DNA from: Gammaproteobacteria bacterium
GTDB taxonomy: Bacteria > Pseudomonadota > Gammaproteobacteria > Pseudomonadales > Azotimanducaceae
NCBI GenBank assembly: GCA_028821515.1
Contig: JAPPGA010000043.1
Location: 1-59,859, forward strand
Direction of reading: 5' to 3'
DNA length: 59,859 nucleotides
Shown here: in pieces, positions 34,066 to 42,430 of the stretch
How positions within the stretch are numbered: the stretch's first letter is position 1
How the letters are laid out: each line of letters opens with the position of its first letter
The notes under the pieces: generated by a model
Told to the model about the DNA's origin: nothing
Database searches by the model: none
The model's input: the letters and a program-made list of their open reading frames with translations, nothing else
Position numbers and translations under genes: made by a program

Positions 34066-34962
34066 CTACGCGTACGGCGATGGAACGCCTTCCGGGCGCG
34101 TCTTGAAACGCCGGTGCAGCCACAGGTACTGCTCCGGATGTTTGCGAATCTCTGCCTCGATCAGGCTGTTGAGGTGCTTGGCATCCGCTTCGTGGTCACC
34201 GGTGGGGTAGTTGTCGATGCGTTGCAGGTAGAGCGACCAGGTGCCCTTTTCGGGGTCACGGAAGTGGCTGAAGAGGATCGGGCGCGCGTCGGTCAGCCGG
34301 ACCAGCCGGGAGGTGGCAATGGTTGCCGCTGTCTGGCCAAAGAACGGCGCGAACACGGAGTGCCTGATCCCGTAGTCCTGGTCCGGCGCGTACCACAGGA
34401 GCCGGCAATCGCGCAGGCTCCGGATCGCGCGGCGAATGTCGTTGCGTTCGATCACGCGGCCACAGAACCGCTTGCGGCCCTTGAGCATCAGGTGTTCGAC
34501 GGCAGGATTCTTGTTGAGGCGGTACACGGCGTCGAGATCCACCTTCGTCGACAGCAGCGCCGCCCCGAGGTCCAGGGTGAGATAGTGTCCCCCAACGAGC
34601 AGGATGCCGCGTCTCTCGGCCTGGGCTTCCCGCAGTACATCCAGCCCATGTATCTCCATGCGCGGCGCCAGGATGTCGATGGGACGGGTCCAGCAATAGG
34701 CCATTTCCATCGCCAGCATCCCGACGGACAGAAACGTCTGGCGCACCAGGTTCTCGCGCTCGTGCTCGCCGAGGGCGGGGAAACAGAGACGGATATTGAT
34801 CTCGGCGATTCGCCGCCTCCGCTTGGCAAGCCGGTAGCCGACATGGCCGATACCCCGCCCAAGCCCGAGCCAGCAGCGCACGGGTAACAGGCAAACCAGG
34901 CGGGCAACGCCAATCAGCGCCAAGTACGGCCAGTGCTTGGGGGATCCGTGGAGCTTGCCCAT
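34066..34962 (-). CDS. LpxL/HtrB-family acyltransferase
   Basis: 298-residue membrane-associated acyltransferase of the lipid A late acylation family. An N-terminal hydrophobic segment (about 11-35) is followed by RRRRIAEINIRLCFP, the family opening, and the catalytic H126-x4-D131 (LLVGGHYLTLD). Other blocks: WYAPDQDYG and QYLWLHRRFKTRPEG at the end. It transfers acyl groups to Kdo2-lipid A precursors at the inner membrane; LpxL versus LpxM/LpxP specificity is open. It is divergent from hldE, so both LPS genes may share a control region of 115 bases. Confidence 0.92.
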   Translation of the reverse strand: MGKLHGSPKHWPYLALIGVARLVCLLPVRCWLGLGRGIGHVGYRLAKRRRRIAEINIRLCFPALGEHERENLVRQTFLSVGMLAMEMAYCWTRPIDILAPRMEIHGLDVLREAQAERRGILLVGGHYLTLDLGAALLSTKVDLDAVYRLNKNPAVEHLMLKGRKRFCGRVIERNDIRRAIRSLRDCRLLWYAPDQDYGIRHSVFAPFFGQTAATIATSRLVRLTDARPILFSHFRDPEKGTWSLYLQRIDNYPTGDHEADAKHLNSLIEAEIRKHPEQYLWLHRRFKTRPEGVPSPYA

Positions 34963-35077
34963 TCGGCGAACTCTATCCAACTTCGTCGGGATGAGTAGGG
35001 GTTTTTTGGTTCCTGTTCGCAGCAGGCCAGCGATGCGGGCATGGATTTTGGCGGGAGGGGGCACTAGCATCCGGCGC

Positions 35078-36502
35078 ATGACTCGGGAGCTTCCTCTCGC
35101 CACATCGTCCCGCATCGTCGTGGTGGGCGACGTCATGGTGGACCGGTACTGGTATGGGGATGCGCACCGCATCTCCCAGGAGGCGCCTGTACCCGTGGTC
35201 GACATCTCGGTCGTGGAAGACCGTCCGGGAGGTGCCGCCAACGTTGCATTGAACGTCGTGGCCATGGGTGCGGAATGTACGCTCGTCTCGGCAGTCGGGA
35301 CCGACGAAGCTGCCGAGTCGATGCGCGACAAACTCGAAGGTGCGGGAGTCGTCTGCGACTTCGTCGAGGTGGCGGATTGGGAGACCACCCTGAAACTGCG
35401 CGTTCTCGGCCAGCGCCAGCAACTCATTCGCCTCGACTTCGAGCGGCCACCGCCCGAGCCCGTTACGGGTCGCGTGCTCAAGTCATTGGAAAGTCACTTG
35501 GCTGCCGCAGACACGCTCATCATCGAGGACTACGACAAGGGTGTCGTCGACGCACCGGAAGGGATCGTTGCAGCTGCGAAGAGAGCTGGCGTGGCCGTGG
35601 TGGTCGACCCCAAGTTCAAGGACCTGGGCCGCTACGCGGGTGCCGACATCGTCAAGCCGAATCGATCCGAATTCGAACATGTGGCCGGTGCTTGGGCGGA
35701 TGAAGCGGATCTGGCGAGGCGGGGCGGGGAACTGCTGGATCGCATCGACGGTAGCGCCCTTGTTGTCACACTGGGCGGCGACGGGCTTGCGGTTATCCAA
35801 CGCGACGGAGCGAGCCATCGCGTGCAGGCAAGCAACGTCGAGATCTACGATGTGACCGGCGCGGGCGATACCGTTGCGGCCGGCCTGGGTGTCGCCGCGA
35901 GCCTGGGCTGGAGTGTGCTGGACGGCGCACGGATGGCCAATCTCGCTGCCGGACTCGTGTGCACGCGGATCGGAACAGCGGCGGTGACCGCCGCGGAGAT
36001 CAATCGCGCCATCGCCAGGCAGCCGGCGATGGAACATGGAGTATTGGAGCGCGACGCGCTCATCGCCGCCGTCGCCACCGCGCGCGCCCGGGGTGACAAG
36101 ATCGTCTTTACCAACGGCTGCTTCGACATCCTGCACGCTGGTCACGTGGGCTACCTGGCGCAGGCGCGTGGCCTGGGCGACCGGCTTGTCGTGGCGGTCA
36201 ATGACGACGCGTCCGCTGCGCGGCTCAAGGGCAATGGGCGTCCGGTGAACGACGTGGGAAGCCGTATGCGCGTGCTGGATGGCCTGGCGTCGGTGGATTG
36301 GGTGACCCCGTTCTCGGAGGACACACCAGAGGCGTTGTTGTCGGCGCTGCGCCCGGACGTACTTGCCAAGGGCGGCGACTACGCCGAGAGCGAGGTCGTC
36401 GGTTCAGACTATGTTCGTGGCTACGGCGGCGCAGTCAAGGTCCTGGGTCTCTTCGAGGACTCTTCAACGACATCCATTATTGATCGGATCAAGTCCGACT
36501 GA
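35078..36502 (+). CDS. hldE: Bifunctional D-glycero-beta-D-manno-heptose-7-phosphate kinase / 1-phosphate adenylyltransferase
   Basis: Two-domain enzyme making ADP-heptose for the LPS inner core. 474 residues, close to the usual 477. The N-terminal ribokinase/PfkB domain (about 1-320) has VVVGDVMVDRYWYGDAHRIS, RPGGAANVALNV and the catalytic DVTGAGDT at about 258-265. The C-terminal nucleotidyltransferase domain (about 343-474) has FTNGCFDILHAGHVGYL with the HxGH motif and VLAKGGDYAESEVVG. The ATG at 35078 gives the family start. It indicates an organism with heptose-containing LPS. Confidence 0.96.
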   Translation: MTRELPLATSSRIVVVGDVMVDRYWYGDAHRISQEAPVPVVDISVVEDRPGGAANVALNVVAMGAECTLVSAVGTDEAAESMRDKLEGAGVVCDFVEVADWETTLKLRVLGQRQQLIRLDFERPPPEPVTGRVLKSLESHLAAADTLIIEDYDKGVVDAPEGIVAAAKRAGVAVVVDPKFKDLGRYAGADIVKPNRSEFEHVAGAWADEADLARRGGELLDRIDGSALVVTLGGDGLAVIQRDGASHRVQASNVEIYDVTGAGDTVAAGLGVAASLGWSVLDGARMANLAAGLVCTRIGTAAVTAAEINRAIARQPAMEHGVLERDALIAAVATARARGDKIVFTNGCFDILHAGHVGYLAQARGLGDRLVVAVNDDASAARLKGNGRPVNDVGSRMRVLDGLASVDWVTPFSEDTPEALLSALRPDVLAKGGDYAESEVVGSDYVRGYGGAVKVLGLFEDSSTTSIIDRIKSD

Positions 36503-36658
36503 CGCATTTCCTGGAATCGTCCGAGCGTAGGACAGGATCGGCGTTGCGGCGTCACGCTGCGTCAGTACCGTCGCAATGCAGCAGGGCTTGGGGCGCCGGG
36601 CGATCCCGTGTGCGGCCACCTATCGGGTCGTCAGGTTGGCCCTCCGGTGAGCGGTGAA

Positions 36659-37624
36659 TCAGCCCATCCAGTCACGCGCTTCGCGGACCGCGTCCTTGAT
36701 GTCTTCGGACAAGTCGGTTCCGTGCTCGGGCCGCTGGGCGCGCCAGCCGAGATGCACGAGTGAGCGCACGAGCAGGAACATCGGCAACATGGCGACAGCG
36801 GAATCCGCCAGGGGACGGACGTCGCGATAACCTTCAACCAGGGCTGCCTGAATGTCGTCGAACCAGTCCTCTCCGTAGTGGCGGTGTATCGCGACGGCGA
36901 GTTCGTAGTGATGCCAGCCGAAACCGGCATCGTCGAAGTCGATGACATGCAGGCTCTGTTCGCCGACTACCAGGTTGGCTGTATGCAGGTCCGCGTGTAT
37001 CAGGCTGAATATCTGGGATCCTTGCCCCAGGCGAGATAGCTCCTCGGCGATCGCTCGACGGGCGCTCCCGATCACCTCCCGTTGTGGGTTGCTCATCTGC
37101 GGGAGAGTCCAAAAGTGACCCCAGAATGCGTCATCACCAAGCAGACCATCGATGTCGAGGCGATGCCGTTGAAAACCGGCGGGTACGCTCCAGCAGGAGG
37201 ACTGGTTGTGAATGGCTGCCGCGATACGGCCAACGTTGCGGAAGTGTCGGGCGACGTCGCTTGGTTTCCGGTGAATGACGTGGTGGAGCAGTTCGCCATC
37301 CACCCACTCGAGCATGCCGATGTGCCGCTCGCCTCCCTCGAAGCCAAGCGTGACGTATTCGCGACCCTCGGGGGTCCGCGCTGGCACCGGCACGTCAACC
37401 CCGGCCTCGAGCAGGGCATGTGTCCACACGTGTTCGGATTCCAGTTCGGCGAGCGTGTGGTATCCGGGGCGATGAATCCGAAGCAAGTACCGCTTGCCCG
37501 GCGTGTCGACGCGGAAGGATGCGTTCTCGCTGATGCCTATTGGGTGCAGGCGGGCTTCTTCGAATTCCCATGCCGCCAGGGCCTTCTCAGCAAGCGCCCG
37601 AAGCGCAGGACTGATTTCAGCCAT
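36659..37624 (-). CDS. APH-family phosphotransferase (hydroxylysine-kinase-like)
   Basis: 321-residue aminoglycoside-phosphotransferase-fold kinase of small molecules. The catalytic loop is H210-A-D212-LHTAN217 and the metal loop VIDFDDAGFG (D229). The N-lobe shows ENASFRVDTPGKRYLLRIHRP with the ATP-binding lysine/arginine region. Its start overlaps the stop of the class III aminotransferase gene by 8 bases. APH kinases next to or fused with phospholyase-type aminotransferases phosphorylate amino alcohols (5-hydroxylysine, ethanolamine-type substrates), giving the substrate for the lyase; I infer that role here. Confidence 0.88.
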   Translation of the reverse strand: MAEISPALRALAEKALAAWEFEEARLHPIGISENASFRVDTPGKRYLLRIHRPGYHTLAELESEHVWTHALLEAGVDVPVPARTPEGREYVTLGFEGGERHIGMLEWVDGELLHHVIHRKPSDVARHFRNVGRIAAAIHNQSSCWSVPAGFQRHRLDIDGLLGDDAFWGHFWTLPQMSNPQREVIGSARRAIAEELSRLGQGSQIFSLIHADLHTANLVVGEQSLHVIDFDDAGFGWHHYELAVAIHRHYGEDWFDDIQAALVEGYRDVRPLADSAVAMLPMFLLVRSLVHLGWRAQRPEHGTDLSEDIKDAVREARDWMG

Positions 37625-38918
37625 GGAGTTCCCGTAGCGTTTCCGAGAACGCGTCGAGGAAGGCGTCGGCGTTTTCTTTCGAGAATACGAGCGGTGGGCG
37701 CAGCTTCAGCACGTTGCGGAGCGACCCGGCGCTGCCGGCGAGAAACCCCTTTTCCCTGAGCCGGTCGACGACGCGTCCGACGCCGTCCCGGTCGGGTGCC
37801 CTGGATTCTCGGTCGAGGACCCATTCGACGCCCAGCGCAAGCCCGTGGCCGCGAACATCTCCCATGCGTTCGTGTTCGGCCTGCAGTTGATCGAGACCTG
37901 CGCGCAGGTGACCGCCCGCCGTCACGACGTTCTCCAGCGACTTGCGCTCCTCCAGTTCGTCGAGGACCGCCATGCCGACGGCCGCCTGTAGGGGAGATGA
38001 CGCGAAGGTATTGAAATAACGGGTCTTCTCACGGAACGCGTCGACCAGTTCCGGCCGTGCGAGGACGCCTGCGAGGGGCAGGCCGGCCCCCATCGGTTTT
38101 CCCATGGTCACGATGTCGGGAACGAAACCAGATGTCTCGTAGCCCCACCATCTGCCGCTCCGGCAGAACCCCGCCTGGACTTCGTCCGCGATGAACAGGC
38201 CACCGGCTGCGCGCACGATTTCGGCGGCACGGGGCATGAAGCCGCGAGGAATGTCCGGTAGTCCCTCGTTGACGAGCAGGGAACAGACGAACATGCCCGC
38301 GAAAGGAATGTCGTGGCTCGCGAAATCGGCGATGGCCTCGCGGACGCGTTCGAGGTACAGCTCGGCAAGTTGAGACTCCGAAGCGGCTGGATAGATGGGA
38401 CGGTAGGTTTGCGGGTACGGAATCGCGCGGATTTCGGGATTGCCTGCCGGATCGCGTCCCGCATTGGACAGCCGCCGGACCTCGGTGCTGTTGCCGTGGT
38501 AGCAGGCGTCCGTACAGATGATGCCCTGGCCGTTGGTCGCTGTCCGCGCCATGAGCAGCGCGATCTCGCTCGCTTCGGTGCCGGTGCAGCAGAAGACGGC
38601 GCGGGTGAGGGGTTCGGCGTGCAGGTTCGTGAGCCTTTCGGCGTAGTCCAGGATTCCTTCGTGGAGGTATCGGCTGTGGACATTTAGCGAGCCGGCTTGG
38701 GTCTGCATCGCCGCCGCCACCCGAGGGTTGCTGTGACCCACGCAAGGCACGTTGTTGTACAGGTCCATGTATTGCTTCCCGGAAGCGTCGTACAGCCAGA
38801 TGCCGTCGCCGCGGACGACGTGAACAGGTTCCGAGTAGAAGAGCGGCGTTCCCTGGCCGAGCAGGCGCTCGCGTCGGTGGAGGAGGTCACTCGTGGTCAT
38901 GGGCCTCAGTTGTGCCAT
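37617..38918 (-). CDS. Class III PLP enzyme, phospholyase-type (AGXT2L-like)
   Basis: 433-residue fold-type I PLP enzyme. PLP lysine K274 in TMGKPMGAGLP, the aspartate of FIADEVQAGF (D245) and GTEASEIALL are present. The N-terminal signature LYNNVPCVGHSNPRV with later LNVHSRYLH is diagnostic of the ethanolamine-phosphate / 5-phosphohydroxylysine phospholyase branch rather than ordinary omega-aminotransferases. The start may also be the ATG at 38900. The overlapping kinase gene downstream would phosphorylate the amino alcohol that this enzyme then splits to aldehyde, ammonia and phosphate. Confidence 0.9.
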   Translation of the reverse strand: MAQLRPMTTSDLLHRRERLLGQGTPLFYSEPVHVVRGDGIWLYDASGKQYMDLYNNVPCVGHSNPRVAAAMQTQAGSLNVHSRYLHEGILDYAERLTNLHAEPLTRAVFCCTGTEASEIALLMARTATNGQGIICTDACYHGNSTEVRRLSNAGRDPAGNPEIRAIPYPQTYRPIYPAASESQLAELYLERVREAIADFASHDIPFAGMFVCSLLVNEGLPDIPRGFMPRAAEIVRAAGGLFIADEVQAGFCRSGRWWGYETSGFVPDIVTMGKPMGAGLPLAGVLARPELVDAFREKTRYFNTFASSPLQAAVGMAVLDELEERKSLENVVTAGGHLRAGLDQLQAEHERMGDVRGHGLALGVEWVLDRESRAPDRDGVGRVVDRLREKGFLAGSAGSLRNVLKLRPPLVFSKENADAFLDAFSETLRELHG

Positions 38919-38969
38919 TGAGTGGATCGCGGCCAGAGTAAGATCAGAAACGCGGTGGAGCGAATTCGA

Positions 38970-39107
38970 CTACTCGTTGTACAACGGTTCGAACCCGAAC
39001 AGCCAGGGCGTGTCGGTGTTAACGGACACCTGCACCGCGCGCACCTCCGCCGCCCCGAATACCTCCAGCCGCGTGATGTTCGCGTACCGCGGCAGCTCGA
39101 GTTCACC
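38970..39107 (-). other. In-frame coding continuation beyond an amber codon
   Basis: The same minus-strand frame as the phosphoesterase continues after its TAG (39108-39110) for 45 sense codons to a second TAG at 38970-38972. It reads GELELPRYANITRLEVFGAAE and then VRAVQVSVNTDTPWLFGFEPLYNE, which has the style of the natural C-terminal strand region of such phosphoesterases. It is therefore the lost tail of the protein, or is reached by amber readthrough. Confidence 0.65.
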
Positions 39108-39908
39108 CTATGACTCGATGAACGGACGGTCAACGACGAACTCGTGAGAGTCGCCGTGAACCAGCAAGACCGGCCCGCCATAACGCTCCGCGGCAATTCG
39201 GATCTCACGCAGGATGATGCCGTGCGGTCCACGGAACGCCTGGTTGGACTCCCCCCAGAGCATCTCCGCGTGCACGGCGATCACGACGCCCTTGTAGGCG
39301 TTCTCGCGCGCAATTCGAAAGCTGTCCCGCAGCCACGCGACATTTGCCGCGTTGCGTTCCTGCGCCTCCAGGAGTGCGTTCCTGTCGTCGTACCGGTAGC
39401 CGTTCCCGGAACCCGTCACGTTCATCGTGAAGAACAGGACGCCGCCCTTCTGCCAACGGACGTTTTCCGTGTACTTCGCATAGGGCGAGATGCGGCCTTG
39501 AGAGATCAGGGGCATGGGTGTTGCTCCCAGGCTCACCGGTTTGGAAAAGAACACCTTGCGCAGCTGCGCCAGCCGTTCGGCGGGGTCGAATGCGCCGGCC
39601 AGCCGATAGTGGCAATCGGTCCACTCGTTGTCGCCCGGGACGTACACGAGCGAATGGTCGAAAAGCCTGAACGTTTCCGCGACCTCCTGGATTTCGTCGT
39701 TTCCGCAGTGATCCAGGCCCCACACGTCGCCCACGTGGATGGTGAACGCGGGTTTCGACCGGTTGATGGTCTCGATGAGCGCCTCGTAGATCGGCTGGTC
39801 TCGCGCGGCGTCGTAGGCGGTATCCCCCAGGGCGACGAACGTGAAGCGCTCCGCGTGGGAAGACGCGGTGAGAATCAGGCATATGGCACTGGCTAGAAGT
39901 CGTTGCAT
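39108..39908 (-). CDS. Secreted calcineurin-like metallophosphoesterase, cut by an amber codon
   Basis: 266 residues to the first stop. The signal peptide is MQRLLASAICLILTASSHA. The dimetal phosphoesterase motifs run in order: D29 (VALGDTAYD), D61 (HVGDVWG), GDN92-94 (VPGDNEW), VIAVHAEM and VLLVHGDSHEF, so all metal ligands lie before the stop. The frame continues after TAG (codon 267) for 45 conserved-looking codons, so full length would be 312 residues. The truncated product could fold but lacks its last strands. It precedes no gene closely and follows a secreted PsbP-like gene on the same strand by 9 bases, suggesting an operon of two exported proteins. Confidence 0.82.
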   Translation of the reverse strand: MQRLLASAICLILTASSHAERFTFVALGDTAYDAARDQPIYEALIETINRSKPAFTIHVGDVWGLDHCGNDEIQEVAETFRLFDHSLVYVPGDNEWTDCHYRLAGAFDPAERLAQLRKVFFSKPVSLGATPMPLISQGRISPYAKYTENVRWQKGGVLFFTMNVTGSGNGYRYDDRNALLEAQERNAANVAWLRDSFRIARENAYKGVVIAVHAEMLWGESNQAFRGPHGIILREIRIAAERYGGPVLLVHGDSHEFVVDRPFIES

Positions 39909-39917
39909 GCGCGATCC

Positions 39918-40436
39918 CTACTTGTCGAAGGACACCGAATTGATGACGGTGGCCGCACCCTTGTCGAAACCGTCGGCGGCCCTCCCGTCCAGCCCGTGGA
40001 AGACCAGCCACTCGTCTTCGCGCGCCACGACCACAACGCGCACGACGGCCGTCAGTCGTTCTCCTGCGGGCAGCACCCAATGGAACTCGACCTCATAGGC
40101 GGGCAAGCCGTCCAGTTCGATGTTCTTTTCCGAGACGATGCTTCCTTCCCAACCTTGGGATGCTGCCTCTCGGGCGACCCCAGCGAGGTCCTCTTCGGGG
40201 TCACGATCCCGGGCATAGACCGTGACCCGTGCATCGAAAACAGAGCTGAAATCGTAGAAGACCTTTTGCCCCTGTGAGTTGGTGCTACTCGACCAGTGGT
40301 ACGGATAGCGGAACGTGAAGCCCCGGGCCTCGTCACGGTAGGTTTCCCACTGGACATCCTGGAACTCGGCCAAGGGATCATTGGCGGTGATCGATTGCGC
40401 CAATGCCAGTGTCCCGAGACACAGCCAGATCTTCAT
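39918..40436 (-). CDS. Exported PsbP/DUF1795-like protein
   Basis: 172 residues with a clear signal peptide (MKIWLCLGTLALAQSITA, cleavage near 18). The mature part begins with QWETYRDEARGFTFRYPYHWS, the common opening of PsbP/DUF1795 (DcrB-like) domains, and continues with strands such as ARVTVYARDRDP, YEVEFHWVLPAGE and VVRVVVVARED. It should reside in the periplasm. Function unknown; it is first in a two-gene unit with the metallophosphoesterase. Confidence 0.75.
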   Translation of the reverse strand: MKIWLCLGTLALAQSITANDPLAEFQDVQWETYRDEARGFTFRYPYHWSSSTNSQGQKVFYDFSSVFDARVTVYARDRDPEEDLAGVAREAASQGWEGSIVSEKNIELDGLPAYEVEFHWVLPAGERLTAVVRVVVVAREDEWLVFHGLDGRAADGFDKGAATVINSVSFDK

Positions 40437-40604
40437 CTTTCCCTCTCCAGCGAAGGCGCGGAATGATGGAGATCGGTCCGGGGGATGTCAAAGGAATTCG
40501 AGTTGGGCGTGGATGTCAGGCCGTGGGTCTACAAGGCATGCCCTTGACGGCGTCCACGCATAAATCGGAGCATGGAACAACGATCCACCCACCGAGGCGA
40601 GCGA

Positions 40605-41654
40605 ATGGTCAGTGTTGCAGACGACAACGTCCGCGAAGTTCCCGATGACCCATTGGCGGCCATCGACTATTGCTACGAGCAAGGCTGGACGGACGGCCTG
40701 CCGGTCGTGCCGCCGGAAGCGAGCCGCGTCGATGCCATGATGGCCATGGAAGGCAGGCCTCCCGAAACGGTGCTCGCGCGTCACCCCGCGACAGGTCTGG
40801 AGCTGACTATTCAGGCTGCGGCGGTCAATGCGGTCATGGCCGGCTGTCTGCCAGAGTACTTTCCGGTCATCGTGGCCGCATTCGAGGCGATGGACCGGGA
40901 ACCGTTCAACTTCCACGCAAGCTCGGTGAGTACCGGTGGCTCGGGACATTTGCTCATCGTCAGCGGACCCATCGTGGAGGAGATCGGCATGAACGCGGAC
41001 GCGAACCTCTTCGGTCCTGGAAATCGCGCCAATGCCACCATCGGCCGCACCGTGCGACTCACGCTCCTGAACGTATTCCGCACGATGCCGGGACTGGCCG
41101 ACAAGTCGACCCAGGGACATCCCGGAAAGTACAGCTTCTGCATTGCGGAGCGGGCGGACAGGAACCCGTGGCCCCCGCTATGCGAAGAACTCGGCTATCC
41201 CGAAGGCGTGAGCTCGGTGACGGTGTTCGCGGGAGCCGGCTTCCTGAACGTGGAGAACCACGGCGGCAACACGCCGGAAGCCATCCTGGAGACGATGGCC
41301 GACGCCATGGCGAACTACGGTTGCGTCACCACGGGCCAGAGCGTGGTCGTGATTTGTCCGGAACATGTCGAGATCATCGCCCGTGCCGGCTGGACGAAAG
41401 CGATGGTGCGCGAGTACCTCTTCGATCACGCGCGGCGGCCGAGGGAAGGCATGGAGCGGATCGGCAAGTTCGTCCTTCGCGAATACGAGCGGCAGGGGAG
41501 ACAGGACTTTCACCGCGGCCTCGCCCCTGACGACATTCTCGTCACTGTGGGCGGTGGTGACGGGGGCGGCCATTCGGCGTTCATCCCATCCTGGAGCCGG
41601 GGCAGGGGCTCCGTCATGCAGAGCCAGCCAATCGGGGTGTGTATCGATTGCTGA
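40605..41654 (+). CDS. Conserved protein of unknown function next to a UGSC selenoprotein
   Basis: 349 residues from the ATG at 40605, preceded by GAGG; an ATG at 40572 would add 11. I do not recognise a named domain. Visible features: WTDGLPVVPPEASRVDAM near the start, FHASSVSTGGSGHLLIVSGP, NATIGRTVRLTLLNVFRTMPG, VTVFAGAGFLNVENHGG, GGGDGGGHSAFIPSW, and a C-terminal CIDC. No signal peptide or membrane helix is seen. The gene is convergent with the UGSC-type selenoprotein, the two stops lying 68 bases apart, which suggests a functional link, perhaps redox or reductase-like chemistry using the CxxC end (inference). Confidence 0.7.
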   Translation: MVSVADDNVREVPDDPLAAIDYCYEQGWTDGLPVVPPEASRVDAMMAMEGRPPETVLARHPATGLELTIQAAAVNAVMAGCLPEYFPVIVAAFEAMDREPFNFHASSVSTGGSGHLLIVSGPIVEEIGMNADANLFGPGNRANATIGRTVRLTLLNVFRTMPGLADKSTQGHPGKYSFCIAERADRNPWPPLCEELGYPEGVSSVTVFAGAGFLNVENHGGNTPEAILETMADAMANYGCVTTGQSVVVICPEHVEIIARAGWTKAMVREYLFDHARRPREGMERIGKFVLREYERQGRQDFHRGLAPDDILVTVGGGDGGGHSAFIPSWSRGRGSVMQSQPIGVCIDC

Positions 41655-41722
41655 TCGAGTTCCTCGCACGGACCGGATCATGCAGCCCATTCTCGGCCAG
41701 GAGAGGCAGTTCCGCCGTCAGC

Positions 41723-42241
41723 TCATCCCATGAGGATGCCGATTGCCTGCTCCGAGGCAGAAGCGGCTCTTTGCCTGATCTCGCCTGAAGTACAACTGCC
41801 CAGCGGGTGGTCGACGATCGCGAAGGGATAGTCGGGAAGGCCCAGCATCCGGGCCATGTTCTTGGCGGTAACCTCGAACGGTGTCGTACAGAGAACGACT
41901 GCCCGCTTGCCGGTCTGCTCGAAGGTGATGCCGTCATGCAAACTGCACGTCGAGCAACTGCCTCAGTCACCGGACGCGGTGATCAGGTAGTCGCACGCCT
42001 CTGAGAGATTCTTCAGCGTATCCGCCGGGGCGGGAGCACCGGCGCTGCCTTTCGCCACGATGGGCAGGACGTTGCCGCCGAAACGTGCCTGCAGCATCGA
42101 GGCGGTCTCCTCGAGCAGGGCATCCGCATTGAGCTTGGTGTTGGTAAGGAGGCCAATCGTCAGCCCGTCCAGACTGGCGAGCGCCGGGGCCCGTCGGGAC
42201 TGTCTTGCGGGGGCGGCGACGGTGGGATCGACCAGCTTCAT
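41723..42241 (-). CDS. UGSC-motif (seleno)protein (in-frame UGA)
   Basis: 172 residues if the TGA at 41963-41965 (codon 93) is selenocysteine. The frame reads MKLVDPTVAAP, TIGLLTNTKLNADALLEE, EACDYLITASGD, then U93-GSCSTCSLHDG, TAKNMARMLGLPDYPFAIV and ends SEQAIGILMG. The UGSC tetrad followed by a Cys-rich HD segment is the defining motif of the UGSC (seleno)protein family, in which position 1 is Sec or Cys. GAGGAG lies 6 bases before the ATG, and both halves are conserved in one frame. A weak hairpin with a bulged U follows the UGA. Probably a redox protein; substrate unknown. Confidence 0.85.
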
Positions 42242-42430
42242 CTGTTCTCCTCGCGTGATTTCGCACGGTCCAAGGGCCATGTTACAGGCGGATTTGCACA
42301 GGTGGTATGCTGATTTCGATTCGTCGGCAAGGATGACAACCATCCCGCCATGCCGGCATTGCCGCCGGGCACGGCAGACGATCAGCGTCGACCTGGACGC
42401 GTATCCCGCTTTGCTGCCTTAAGGATTTGG

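Noticed and set aside
41655-41723. UGA at the end of the CIDC protein as a second selenocysteine site.
   Set aside because: Codons after it show no conserved pattern and the next stop is distant, so it is an ordinary stop.
41920-41965. A strong SECIS hairpin after the UGA of the UGSC gene.
   Set aside because: A stem with bulged U can be drawn, but the loop lacks an early G and the pairing includes G-U pairs, so I do not call it as a feature; the Sec call rests on the motif.
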